From Flavonifractor sp. An100 (GTDB taxonomy: Bacteria; Bacillota; Clostridia; Oscillospirales; Oscillospiraceae), in assembly GCF_002161175.1 (NCBI RefSeq), contig NZ_NFMA01000026.1, positions 1 to 48,977 of the forward strand: a stretch of 48,977 nucleotides of DNA, read 5' to 3'. Below are positions 7,749-16,090 of the stretch, one piece after another. Made by a program: the position numbers and the translations under genes. Numbering within the stretch: position 1 is the stretch's first letter; the number at the start of each line of letters is the position of its first letter. The notes beneath the pieces were generated by a model, which searched no databases, was not told the DNA's origin, and worked only from the letters and a program-made list of their open reading frames with translations.

Positions 7749-8588
7749 ATGAGAACCATTTCCGCCGCTGCCATCACGGACGCAGTGGCTCAGCTGTGCA
7801 TCCAAGCCAATACCCACTTGCCTGACGACATTGTGGCCGCCCTGGACCGCACCCGTCAGGAGGAGCCCTGGCCTCTGGCCAAGGAGACCTTGGGTCTGCT
7901 GTGGGACAACCTGGAGCTGGCCCAGAGCAAGGACCTCCCCATCTGCCAGGACACCGGAATGGCCTGTGTCTTCGTGGAGCTGGGCCAGGAGGTCCACATT
8001 GACGGCCCCTTTGAGGAGGCCATCCACCAGGGAGTCCGACGCGGCTACGGGGAGGGCTACCTGCGCAAATCCATTGTGGGCGACCCCCTGCGCCGGGTCA
8101 ACACCGAGGACAACACCCCCGCCGCCATCACCCTGCGTCTGGTCCCCGGGGACAGCTGCCGCATCACCGTGGCCCCCAAGGGCTTTGGCAGCGAAAACAT
8201 GAGCCGTCTGGGGATGCTCAAACCCGCAGACGGAGTGGAGGGCGTGAAGGCCTTCGTGGTAGACACCGTCCGTCTGGCCGGTTCCAACCCCTGCCCGCCC
8301 ATTGTGCTTGGCATCGGCATCGGCGGTTCCTTCGACAAGGTGGCCTACCTGGCCAAGCACGCCCTGCTGCGGCCCATTGACCAGCCCAACCCCGACCCCT
8401 TCTACGCCGCTTTGGAGGGGGAACTGCTGGAGGCGGTCAACGCTCTGGGCGTTGGTCCCCAGGGCTTCGGCGGGAAGACCACCTGTTTGGGGCTGTCCAT
8501 CGAGACCGCCCCCACCCATGTGGCTGGACTGCCCGTTGCGGTCAACGTCAGCTGTCACGTCACCCGCCGGGCCACCGCAGAACTGTAA
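7749..8588 (+). CDS. Class I fumarate hydratase, alpha subunit
   Basis: 279 residues; the N-terminal, Fe-S-carrying half of a two-subunit class I fumarase (fumarate + water to malate), or a close tartrate-dehydratase-like relative. Cluster cysteines are probably in LPICQDTGM (about residue 70), SNPCPPIV and KTTCLG; the family motif GIGGSFDKVAYLAK is clear. The start is ATG 7749 with GGAGGAGG about 10 bases upstream. The beta subunit starts 16 bp after the stop. The enzyme is oxygen-sensitive and acts in a branched TCA or fumarate/malate route in fermenting anaerobes. Substrate could be tartrate rather than fumarate. Confidence 0.9.
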   Translation: MRTISAAAITDAVAQLCIQANTHLPDDIVAALDRTRQEEPWPLAKETLGLLWDNLELAQSKDLPICQDTGMACVFVELGQEVHIDGPFEEAIHQGVRRGYGEGYLRKSIVGDPLRRVNTEDNTPAAITLRLVPGDSCRITVAPKGFGSENMSRLGMLKPADGVEGVKAFVVDTVRLAGSNPCPPIVLGIGIGGSFDKVAYLAKHALLRPIDQPNPDPFYAALEGELLEAVNALGVGPQGFGGKTTCLGLSIETAPTHVAGLPVAVNVSCHVTRRATAEL

Positions 8589-8604
8589 AAGGAGGCTGTG
8601 TGTC

Positions 8605-9165
8605 ATGCAATATAAGCTCACTACCCCTGTGACCCAGGCGGATCTGGCCCCCCTGCGTGCCGGGGACACGGTACTCCTCTCCGGCACTGTTTACACCGCC
8701 CGGGACGCCGCCCACAAGCGCATGATGGAGCGGCTGGACAAGGGAGAACCCCTCCCCTTCCCCCTGGAAGGCGCCGCCGTCTACTATGTGGGCCCCACCC
8801 CTGAGCGGCCCGGACAGGTCATCGGCTCCGCCGGTCCCACCACCAGCGGCCGGATGGACGCCTACTCCCCCCGTCTGCTGGATCTGGGGCTCTCCATTAT
8901 GATCGGCAAAGGGGCCCGGAACCAGGCGGTCAAGGACGCTGTGGTACGAAACGGAGCGGTCTACCTGGCCGCCCTAGGCGGAGCAGGAGCCCTGATGGCG
9001 GAGAGTGTGAAATCTTTGGAGATCATTTGTTGGGAGGACCTGGGCTGCGAAGCGGTGCGGAAGCTGGAGGTGGAGAACTTCCCCCTCACCGTCATTCTGG
9101 ACCCCCAGGGTGGAGACCTGTACCAGTCCGGCCCAGCCGCTTATCTGGCCCAGGCCAGCCGCTGA
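8605..9165 (+). CDS. Class I fumarate hydratase, beta subunit
   Basis: 186 residues, the C-terminal domain of class I fumarase/tartrate dehydratase. Diagnostic motifs are VLLSGTVYTARDAAHKRM, YYVGPTPERPGQVIGSAGPT (positions about 60-80) and TSGRMDAYSP, then MIGKGARN. The start ATG has AAAGGAGG 8-9 bases upstream. It forms the holoenzyme with the alpha subunit encoded immediately before it. Length is normal for a stand-alone beta subunit. Confidence 0.9.
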   Translation: MQYKLTTPVTQADLAPLRAGDTVLLSGTVYTARDAAHKRMMERLDKGEPLPFPLEGAAVYYVGPTPERPGQVIGSAGPTTSGRMDAYSPRLLDLGLSIMIGKGARNQAVKDAVVRNGAVYLAALGGAGALMAESVKSLEIICWEDLGCEAVRKLEVENFPLTVILDPQGGDLYQSGPAAYLAQASR

Positions 9166-9189
9166 TTCCACAAAAAAGGAGGACGCCCC

Positions 9190-9822
9190 ATGTTTACCTG
9201 CGCTAGCTGTACCATCCTGGCCTGTAAATCCGGTCAGCTGGACCAGATGCCCAAAAACTGTCCCATGCAGGACCGGGCCTTTTTCGACCAGGTGGTTCAG
9301 GAATATTTCAAGGAGGAAAACCACGATTTTTTCCTCACCAGCACCGCCATCGAGTATCTGGGCTACTGCCGCTGGCCCCGGCTGCGGGAGGTCGCAGAGT
9401 TTGCCAAACGCATGGGCTACACCCGGCTGGGGATGGGCTTCTGTGTAGGACTGCACAAGGAGGCCGCCATTGTGGACCGAGTGCTGCGCAAGCAGGGCTT
9501 TGAGGTGGTCTCCGTGGCCTGCAAGACCGGGAACATTCCAAAGGTAGACCTGGGCTACTCCCCAGACATGCTTCTACGTCCCGGCACCCGGGAGGCCATG
9601 TGCAACCCCATCGCCCAGGCCGAGCTGCTCAACCGGGCCGAAACCCAGTTCAATATCTGCTTGGGGCTGTGCGTGGGCCACGACTCTCTCTTCTACAAAT
9701 ATTCTAAGGCCCCCGTCACCACCCTGGTGGCCAAAGACCGGGCCACCGGCCATAACCCCGCCGCCGCCATTTACTGCGCCGATGGGTATTTTAAGGACCG
9801 TCTGGACCCAGAAAAGCCCTGA
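9190..9822 (+). CDS. DUF1847 family protein, cysteine-rich
   Basis: 210 residues, soluble. The N-terminus has CASCTILACKSG and then NCPM, a cysteine pattern typical of DUF1847, with further conserved cysteines in GYCRWPRLREV, GFCVGLHKEA, SVACKTGN, MCNPIAQA and ICLGLCVGHDS. Metal or Fe-S binding is likely but unproven, and the family has no assigned function. AAAGGAGG precedes the ATG, and it follows the fumarase beta gene by 24 bp, so it is the third gene of that operon. It may serve the fumarase or a linked anaerobic redox step; that is inference from position. Confidence 0.82.
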   Translation: MFTCASCTILACKSGQLDQMPKNCPMQDRAFFDQVVQEYFKEENHDFFLTSTAIEYLGYCRWPRLREVAEFAKRMGYTRLGMGFCVGLHKEAAIVDRVLRKQGFEVVSVACKTGNIPKVDLGYSPDMLLRPGTREAMCNPIAQAELLNRAETQFNICLGLCVGHDSLFYKYSKAPVTTLVAKDRATGHNPAAAIYCADGYFKDRLDPEKP

Positions 9823-9852
9823 ACTTGATGCTTTTTCTTCTCTTTGTTTCTC

Positions 9853-9890
9853 CAGCGCCGGAAGCGGGACTCCCGCTCCCGGCGCTTTTT
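9853..9890 (+). terminator. Terminator of the fumarase operon
   Basis: Strong GC-rich stem (AGCGCCGG at 9854-9861 with the complementary CCGGCGCT ending at 9886, inner AGCGGG/CCCGCT helix), followed by a run of T. Confidence 0.85.
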
Positions 9891-9969
9891 ATCTCTTTTT
9901 CCTAGGGGTTGACCTTTTTCTTCCTGTGTGCTATCATCTCAACTGTCTCAAATAATACACATTTAGGGG

Positions 9970-10638
9970 GTGGGTGGTACGGCTTTGGAGCTTGGTCAGA
10001 TGGAACTGGAGCTGTTGGCCCGCTGTCCCCTGCTGCGGGGGGCGGAGGAAGATCTTCTGCGCCAGATTCTGTCCCGTGACGGCACTGAGCTTTTTTCCTT
10101 CTCCGCCGGTCAGGTGGTATACAGCCCCCGGCAGTTTCGCCGCTGTCTGGGCGTACTCCTCTCCGGCCAGCTTCAGGTTACCAAGGGGACCCTTGCGGTC
10201 AGCCTGTTGGAACCGGGGGAGCTGTTTGGCGCTGCCGCTCTCTATTCTGATGCCCCGGAATTTGCCACCACCATTACCGCCAAGCGCTCGGGCCGGTGCC
10301 TGCTGCTCGGCCAGGAGCTGGTGGATGAGCTCATTGCCGCACAGCCCCTGATCCGGGAAAACTACCTGCGCTATCTCACCGGACGCATCCGCTTCTTGTC
10401 AAGCCGCATGCAGTCTCTGGCCCAGCCTGGGGTGGAAGGCCGTCTGGCCCGTTACCTGCTGGCCAATGGCCAAGCCGGCAGTGTCACCTGCCCCGCCGCC
10501 CAACTGGCACGCCGGCTGGGTGTCAGCCGGGCCAGCCTGTACCGCGCCTTCGACGCCTTGGAAAAAAGCGGCCTGATCCTGCGCCAGGGAAAGACCATTC
10601 TTATTCCCAACCCCTCTGCATTGGAGCATGTATTATAA
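9970..10638 (+). CDS. Crp/Fnr family transcriptional regulator
   Basis: At most 222 residues. An N-terminal cyclic-nucleotide-binding-type beta barrel covers about residues 15-130 (AGQVVYSPRQFRRCLGVLLSG, PGELFGAAALY), followed by a long dimer helix and a Crp-type winged helix (CPAAQLARRLGVSRASLYRAF, about residues 175-195). No Fnr-type cysteine cluster is present, so oxygen sensing is unlikely by that route. The start is uncertain: GTG 9970, TTG 9985 and ATG 10000 are all possible; the G-rich stretch 9966-9977 is the best ribosome binding site. It lies 35 bp before an ABC importer and probably regulates it. Confidence 0.85.
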   Translation: MGGTALELGQMELELLARCPLLRGAEEDLLRQILSRDGTELFSFSAGQVVYSPRQFRRCLGVLLSGQLQVTKGTLAVSLLEPGELFGAAALYSDAPEFATTITAKRSGRCLLLGQELVDELIAAQPLIRENYLRYLTGRIRFLSSRMQSLAQPGVEGRLARYLLANGQAGSVTCPAAQLARRLGVSRASLYRAFDALEKSGLILRQGKTILIPNPSALEHVL

Positions 10639-10673
10639 CCCATGAAATTGGTTTATTTGGAAAGGATGATTGT

Positions 10674-11756
10674 ATGAAACGCGCACTCTCTCTGCTCCTG
10701 ACCGCCGCTCTTGCCCTCTCGCTGCTCTCCGGCTGCGGCCCCAAAAACACCGGCACCTCCAGCTCTGCTTCCAGTTCCGGCGGGGATGCCTCCTCTGCCT
10801 CCTCCAGCGACAGCAGCACCTCGGCCGACTACACCCTGCCCAAGTTTATGGTTCTCTCCGGCCCCACCGGCGTGGGCGCTGCCAAGCTGATGGCCGACGC
10901 GGAATCTGCCTGGGAAAACGGCGGCAAGACCGCAGATGGGAAGCCCTGCCCCATTGCCCAGGACCCCATGGTAGTGGCGGATAACCAGCAGGTCAACGAC
11001 GCCCTCATCAACGGGGATGCGGACATCGCCGCCATCGCCACCAATGTGGCCGCCACCTTAAGCGCCAAGTCGGAGGGAGCCATCCAGGTACTGGCTGTCA
11101 ACACGCTGGGCGTTCTGTACATCCTGGAGAAGGGAGACACCGTCCAGTCCATGGCCGACCTGGCGGGCAAGACGGTATATGCCACCGGCCAGGGCGCCAA
11201 TCCCGAATATATTCTCAATTACCTGCTCACTCAGTCCGGTGTGGACCCCTCTCAGGTGGACATCCAGTGGCTGACCGCCCAGGAGGTTTCCGCCAAGATG
11301 GCCTCCTCTGAGGACGGCATCTGCATGCTCCCCGTCCCCGCTGCCACCGCCCTGATGATTCAGGACACCGGTGTGCGCCAGGCCCTGTCCCTCTCTGACG
11401 AGTGGGCCAAGCTGGAGCAAGGCGAGCTGCCCATGGGCTGCGTGGTGGCCCGCACCGACTATGTGGAGGAGAATCCCCAGGGCGTGGAAGCCTTCCTCAG
11501 CGCTTATGAGGAGTCCATCGCCTACATGTCTGATCCCAATAATCTGGAGGATGCTGCCCAGCTGGTGGCCCAGTATGAGATCACTCCCAACGCCAAGGTG
11601 GCTGCCGCCGCTATCCCTCAGTGCAACCTCACCTTCCTCACCGGCGCGGATATGAAGCTGGTTCTGGAAAACTATTACCAGGTCCTCTTCCAGGCCAACC
11701 CCGCTTCCATCGGCGGCGGTCTGCCCTACGACTCCTTCTACTATGGAGTGGAGTAA
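10674..11756 (+). CDS. ABC transporter substrate-binding lipoprotein (NitT/TauT / NMT1-like)
   Basis: 360 residues. A lipoprotein signal peptide ends in the lipobox LLSGC (Cys about 21), followed by a Ser/Gly-rich linker to about residue 50. The body has the two-lobed periplasmic-binding fold signatures of the NitT/TauT and thiamine-precursor group: VMSGPTGVGAAKLM-like opening, NGDADIAAIATNVAA, and LAGKTVYATGQGANPEYILNYL. The ligand is unknown; candidates include taurine, sulfonates, nitrate or pyrimidine precursors. ATG has AAGGA upstream. The permease gene begins inside its 3' end (14-base overlap). Confidence 0.88.
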   Translation: MKRALSLLLTAALALSLLSGCGPKNTGTSSSASSSGGDASSASSSDSSTSADYTLPKFMVLSGPTGVGAAKLMADAESAWENGGKTADGKPCPIAQDPMVVADNQQVNDALINGDADIAAIATNVAATLSAKSEGAIQVLAVNTLGVLYILEKGDTVQSMADLAGKTVYATGQGANPEYILNYLLTQSGVDPSQVDIQWLTAQEVSAKMASSEDGICMLPVPAATALMIQDTGVRQALSLSDEWAKLEQGELPMGCVVARTDYVEENPQGVEAFLSAYEESIAYMSDPNNLEDAAQLVAQYEITPNAKVAAAAIPQCNLTFLTGADMKLVLENYYQVLFQANPASIGGGLPYDSFYYGVE

Positions 11757-12528
11757 GAGACTCAAACAACTGATTTCTGTTCTGCTGCCCCCGGCCATTT
11801 GGCTGGGGGCTTGGCAGCTTGGGGCCTATTTGGTGGAGCTACATGTGGAGGGGCGGGGCAATGAGCTGCTCCTCCCCTATCCCGCCACCGTTCTGGCCGC
11901 TCTGCTGACTCTGGCCGGAGAGCCCGCCTTCTGGGGGACCATTTTCGCCACCCTGGGCCGAATTTTGGCGGGCATGGCCGTGGGCACCCTGCTGGGCAGC
12001 CTCCTGGCCCCTCTGACCTGCCGCTGGTCCTGGGCCGACCGACTGCTCTCCCCCGCCATCCGGGTCATCCGGGCCACTCCCGTGGCCTCCTTCATTCTGC
12101 TGCTTCTGCTATGGACCCATCGGGGCACCGTTCCCGCCATCATCGCCGGGCTGATGGTTCTCCCCGTGGTATGGGAAAATCTCTGCCGCGGTCTGGGGGA
12201 GACGGACGGGCAGCTTTTGGAGCTGGCCCGGGCCTACCGGTTCTCCCGTGGGAAAACCCTGCGGCTCATTTACCTGCCCTCGCTGCGCCCCTACTTTCTC
12301 TCCGCCATCACCACCTCCATGGGACTGGCCTGGAAATCGGGGGTGGCGGCCGAGGTGCTGTGTCTGCCCCGCCCAGGCATGGGGACTGAGATCTACAACA
12401 GCAAGCTCTACCTGGAAATCCCCGACCTGTTTGCCTGGACGGCGGTGGTGGTGGCCCTGTCCCTAATGTTGGAGCGGCTGCTGCGGTGGGCATTGCATCG
12501 AGCAAAGGGAGGTGTGGACCGTGGTTGA
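11743..12528 (+). CDS. ABC transporter permease (NitT/TauT type)
   Basis: 261 residues, about six transmembrane segments. The cytoplasmic coupling loop of binding-protein-dependent permeases is visible as [22 protein letters not shown] region (about residues 160-185), preceded by [12 protein letters not shown]. The start ATG overlaps the end of the binding-protein gene by 14 bases, and the gene's end overlaps the ATPase gene, showing a tightly coupled three-gene transporter. Confidence 0.88.
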   Translation: MEWSKRLKQLISVLLPPAIWLGAWQLGAYLVELHVEGRGNELLLPYPATVLAALLTLAGEPAFWGTIFATLGRILAGMAVGTLLGSLLAPLTCRWSWADRLLSPAIRVIRATPVASFILLLLLWTHRGTVPAIIAGLMVLPVVWENLCRGLGETDGQLLELARAYRFSRGKTLRLIYLPSLRPYFLSAITTSMGLAWKSGVAAEVLCLPRPGMGTEIYNSKLYLEIPDLFAWTAVVVALSLMLERLLRWALHRAKGGVDRG

Positions 12529-13102
12529 ACTGCAGGAGATCTGTGTGGGCTTTGGAGACAAGCAGGTGCTAGACCACTTCTCCCTCTCCCTGCCCCTGGA
12601 AGGGATCACCGCCCTGCAGGGCCCCTCGGGCTGCGGCAAGACCACCCTGCTGCGGGTGCTCTCCGGTCTGGAGCGGCCCCGGAGCGGACGGGTGCTGGGG
12701 CTATCCCCCCAGGAAACCGCCGTTCTTTTTCAGGAAAACCGCCTGCTCCCCTGGCGGACGGTCCGGCAGCAGATCACCGACGTACTGCCCCGTTCCCGCC
12801 ACGAGGAAGCCCAACGGTGGCTGGAGGTGGTGGAGCTGACGGGAGAGGAGGATGCCCACCCCTCCACCCTGTCTGGAGGCATGGCCAGGCGTCTGGCCCT
12901 GGGGCGGTGTCTGGCTCTGGGGGGACGACTCTATCTGCTGGACGAGCCCTTCGCCGGGGTGGACCCGGAGCGGGCAGCGCGGATCATGGGCCGGCTGAAG
13001 GAGCTTGCTCTGCCCATTCTCCTGGTCAGCCACGAGCCCGCCATTCTGGCCCTGGCCGACCGGGTTCTCCTCCTGAACGGCCCGCCTCTGACTCTTATAT
13101 AA
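12521..13102 (+). CDS. ABC transporter ATP-binding protein
   Basis: 193 residues from GTG 12521, chosen because GGGAGG ends 8 bases upstream; GTG 12512 would give three more residues but no spacing. All ATPase motifs are present: Walker [13 protein letters not shown]-loop FQENRLLPW, signature [13 protein letters not shown], Walker B LYLLDEP, and the switch histidine in VSHEP. It is shorter than usual for the SsuB/TauB group (about 240-260), lacking the C-terminal tail. It overlaps the permease by 8 bases and energises uptake with it. Confidence 0.88.
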   Translation: MVELQEICVGFGDKQVLDHFSLSLPLEGITALQGPSGCGKTTLLRVLSGLERPRSGRVLGLSPQETAVLFQENRLLPWRTVRQQITDVLPRSRHEEAQRWLEVVELTGEEDAHPSTLSGGMARRLALGRCLALGGRLYLLDEPFAGVDPERAARIMGRLKELALPILLVSHEPAILALADRVLLLNGPPLTLI

Positions 13103-13107
13103 CAAAA

Positions 13108-13147
13108 CACCCCGAATATTCCAATACAGCTTGGAATATTCGGGGTG
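13108..13147. terminator. Bidirectional terminator between the ABC operon and nrdG
   Basis: A perfect 17-bp inverted repeat (13108-13124 with 13131-13147), 6-base loop, with T-rich DNA after it on both strands; it serves two convergent operons. Confidence 0.88.
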
Positions 13148-13151
13148 CTTA

Positions 13152-13670
13152 TTACTCTTTTTCATCCCACAGGACCACTTCTCCCCGCTCCAGGGAGGGG
13201 GCAACCTGGATGAGCCGCTGATTCTCTGAGCCCCGGAAGCGCAGGGACAGGCTCTTTTGGGCCAGCACAAAGGGGCCGTCCACCAGTACGTCCAACTCCT
13301 CCAGCAGCGCCCGGCTCTGCTCCCCCACTCTTCCCGCAGCCAGCTCCTCAAAGAGGTAGCCGGTGTAGCACCAGATATCCTTTTGGGGGTAAGCGGCGCG
13401 GACCTTCTCCACCAGTTCCAGCACCGCCTGCTGGTTTTTGGGATGGAAGGGCTCGCCCCCCAGCAGGGACAGCCCCTTGATATAGGGCTTGGACAGATGC
13501 TTCAGAATCTCCGTCTCCTGCTCCGGGCCGAAGGGCTTGCCATACTGAAAGTCCCAGGTTTCGGGATTGAAGCAGCCCTCGCAGCAGTGGGTGCAGCCGG
13601 AGACGAAGAGAGAGACCCGCACGCCGGGGCCGTTGGCCACATCGATGGGCCGGATATCGCCGTAGTTCAT
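13152..13670 (-). CDS. nrdG: Anaerobic ribonucleoside-triphosphate reductase activating protein
   Basis: 172 residues; a radical SAM enzyme that installs the glycyl radical on NrdD. The cluster motif C-x3-C-x2-C is CTHCCEGC (about residues 26-33), and the SAM-binding GGE motif is LLGGEPFHP. Other family signatures are the opening MNYGDIRPIDVANGPGVR and TWDFQYGKPF. It follows nrdD by 18 bp on the same strand, forming an nrdDG operon. Confidence 0.95.
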   Translation of the reverse strand: MNYGDIRPIDVANGPGVRVSLFVSGCTHCCEGCFNPETWDFQYGKPFGPEQETEILKHLSKPYIKGLSLLGGEPFHPKNQQAVLELVEKVRAAYPQKDIWCYTGYLFEELAAGRVGEQSRALLEELDVLVDGPFVLAQKSLSLRFRGSENQRLIQVAPSLERGEVVLWDEKE

Positions 13671-13688
13671 GGGGCGCTCCTTTCTATC

Positions 13689-15815
13689 TTACAGGTGGAG
13701 CACCCGGGCCTTGATCTCCTTGGTCTTGCCCACGTTCCAATAGTTCTCACCCAGGTAGCCGCAGGTGCGGCGGGTAACATTCATCTTGGAACGGTCGGTG
13801 TTGTGGCAGCAGGGGCACTCCCACTGGTTGTCGTCGTTGATCATGATCTCCCCGTCGTAGCCGCAGACCTGGCAGTAGTCGCTCTTGGTATTGAACTCGG
13901 CATACTGGATGTTGTCGTAAATGAACCGGACAACCTCCTTCATGGCCTCCAGGTTGTGGCGCATGTTGGGCACCTCCACATAGGAGATGCAGCCGCCGGT
14001 GGAGATCTTCTGGAACTGGGACTCGAAGGTGAACTTTTCGAAGGCGTCGATGTGCTCCCGCACGTCCACATGATAGCTGTTGGTATAATATCCCTTATCC
14101 GTTACATCCGGTATCGTCCCAAAGCGCTCCTTGTCGATACGGGCAAAGCGGTAGCACAGAGATTCCGCCGGTGTGCCGTAGAGGGCAAAGCCGATGTTGG
14201 TCTCCTTCTTCCAGTCGTCACAGGCTTTGCGCAGCCGGTTCATCACCTTCAGGGCAAACTCCGTCCCCTCCGGCTGGGTATGGCTTACCCCCCGCATGAG
14301 TTTGGTCACCTCATACAGGCCGATATAGCCCAGGGAGATGGAGGAGTAGCCTCCGTAGAGCAGGGGCTCAATGGGGGCTCCCTTAGGCAGGCGGGCGATG
14401 GCTCCGTACTGCCAGTGGATAGGCGAGGAGTCGGACTTGACGTTTTTCAGGGCGTTGTGCCGGCACATGATGGCCTGGAAGCACAGCTCCAGCCGCTCTT
14501 CCAGCAAGGACCAGAACTTCTCCTCGTCCCCCCGGGCCAGGATGCCGATCTGGGGCAGGTTCAGGGAGACCACACCCTGGTTGAACCGGCCCTCAAACTT
14601 GTAGTTGCCGTTCTCGTCCTTCCAGGGGGCCAGGAAGGAGCGACAGCCCATGGGAGAGAAGACGTTCCCCTCGTAGTTCTCCCGCATTTTCTTGGCGGAG
14701 ATGTAGTCGGGGTACATCCGCTTGGCCGAACACTTCACGGCCAGCTCAGTGATATAGTCGTACTTGCCGCCTTTTAGGCAGTTGTGTTCGTCCAACACAT
14801 AGACCAGCTTGGGGAAGGCGGGGGTGATGTAGACCCCCTTCTCGTTCTTGATGCCCTCCAGGCGCTGGCGCAGCACCTCCTCCACGATCATGGCATTCTC
14901 CTCCAGGTAGGGGTCCCCCTCTTGGAGATTGAGGAAGAGGGTGACAAAGGGAGACTGGCCGTTGGTGGTCATGAGGGTGTTGATCTGGTACTGGATGGTC
15001 TGCACGCCGCTCTTCAGTTCGTCCTTCAGGCGGTCGTCCACCAGGCGCTCCAGAGTGGCCTCATCCACCTGGCCAGCGCACTCGTAGGAAATGTGCTTTT
15101 TGAATTTTTCCCGGCTGCGCCGCAGATACTTTCCCAGATGGCTCAGATCCACGCTCTGGCCGCCATACTGGTTGGAGGCCACGCAGGCGATGATCTGGGT
15201 CATGACGGTGCAGGCCACCTGGAAGCTCTTGGGGGACTCGATGAGCTTGCCGTTCATCACGGTGCCGTTGTCCAGCATATCCCCGATGTTGATGAGGCAG
15301 CAGTTGAAGATGGGCTGGATAAAGTAGTCGGCGTCGTGGAAGTGGATGGCCCCCTCGTCGTGGGCCTTGGAGATGGGCTCGGGGAGCAGGATGCGCCGGG
15401 TCAGGTCCCGGCTCACCTCTCCAGCGATATAGTCCCGCTGGGTGGCAGCGATCATGGTATTTTTGTTGGAGTTTTCCTCCGCCAGTTCTTGGTTTTCGTT
15501 GCGCAGCAGGGAGAGAATGGACTCGTCGGTGGTGTTGGCCTTGCGCACCAGGGCACGGTTGTATCGGTAGATGATATAGGTCTTGGCCAGGTGGAACTTG
15601 TTTTCCGCCACCAGCCCCTGCTCCACCAGATCCTGGATGTCCTCCACCAGCATCCGGGGCCGCTTCAACTCCTCGATGCGGTCGATGATGGCGTCAATCC
15701 GATCTCGGCCCAGCCGCTCCTCTCCAGGCACCTCGGCGTTGGCCTTTTCAATGGCGGTGACGATCTTGCTGCGGTCATAATCCACGATGGTCCCATCGCG
15801 CTTAATCACTTTCAT
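13689..15815 (-). CDS. nrdD: Anaerobic ribonucleoside-triphosphate reductase (class III)
   Basis: 708 residues. Makes deoxyribonucleoside triphosphates without oxygen, using a glycyl radical and formate-type chemistry. An N-terminal ATP-cone (residues 1-95, KVIKRDGTIVDYDRSKIVTAI) provides allosteric control. The catalytic barrel follows (CQVCGYDG and CPCCHN zinc-binding cysteines are near the end), and the glycyl radical site is RRTCGYLGE, about 25 residues from the C-terminus. ATG is preceded by GAAGGGAGAA. The promoter upstream carries a NrdR-box-like sequence. Confidence 0.96.
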   Translation of the reverse strand: MKVIKRDGTIVDYDRSKIVTAIEKANAEVPGEERLGRDRIDAIIDRIEELKRPRMLVEDIQDLVEQGLVAENKFHLAKTYIIYRYNRALVRKANTTDESILSLLRNENQELAEENSNKNTMIAATQRDYIAGEVSRDLTRRILLPEPISKAHDEGAIHFHDADYFIQPIFNCCLINIGDMLDNGTVMNGKLIESPKSFQVACTVMTQIIACVASNQYGGQSVDLSHLGKYLRRSREKFKKHISYECAGQVDEATLERLVDDRLKDELKSGVQTIQYQINTLMTTNGQSPFVTLFLNLQEGDPYLEENAMIVEEVLRQRLEGIKNEKGVYITPAFPKLVYVLDEHNCLKGGKYDYITELAVKCSAKRMYPDYISAKKMRENYEGNVFSPMGCRSFLAPWKDENGNYKFEGRFNQGVVSLNLPQIGILARGDEEKFWSLLEERLELCFQAIMCRHNALKNVKSDSSPIHWQYGAIARLPKGAPIEPLLYGGYSSISLGYIGLYEVTKLMRGVSHTQPEGTEFALKVMNRLRKACDDWKKETNIGFALYGTPAESLCYRFARIDKERFGTIPDVTDKGYYTNSYHVDVREHIDAFEKFTFESQFQKISTGGCISYVEVPNMRHNLEAMKEVVRFIYDNIQYAEFNTKSDYCQVCGYDGEIMINDDNQWECPCCHNTDRSKMNVTRRTCGYLGENYWNVGKTKEIKARVLHL

Positions 15816-15887
15816 AGTCGTTCTCCCTTCTCGCTCAGGCTATTTCTATTTCAACAGCGCCGGAGCGCCGTGACACTTCAGGATGGA

Positions 15888-15916
15888 ATTATAGCATAGT
15901 GACCCTCTTTTGTCCA
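15888..15916 (-). promoter_or_regulatory. Promoter of nrdDG
   Basis: On the minus strand TGGACA (15916-15911), 17-base spacer, perfect TATAAT (15893-15888). It lies 73 bp upstream of the nrdD ATG. Confidence 0.65.
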
Positions 15917-15929
15917 CCATATCTTGTGT
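15914..15929 (-). promoter_or_regulatory. Candidate NrdR box overlapping the nrdD -35
   Basis: Minus-strand ACACAAGATATGGTGG matches the NrdR consensus (acaCwAtATaTwGtgt) at about 13 of 16 positions and overlaps the -35 element. NrdR boxes usually come in pairs about 31 bp apart; the upstream partner here is poor. Confidence 0.4.
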
Positions 15930-16025
15930 TTTAATTTCAATTTTATGTTTCCATATACAAGATGTATTTTCTCTGTCAAACTTTGGAGAAAACCGGAGCT
16001 TTTGGTGCCTTTCCCGCCATTTTGG

Positions 16026-16054
16026 TTGCTCCGGGGCGTAAAGTGTGGTATACT
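16026..16054 (+). promoter_or_regulatory. Promoter of mnmA
   Basis: TTGCTC (16026-16031), 17-base spacer, TATACT (16049-16054), 37 bp upstream of the mnmA start. Confidence 0.7.
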
Positions 16055-16090
16055 TTCAGTTGTATGTTCAAAATCAAGGAGGTTGCTTGG

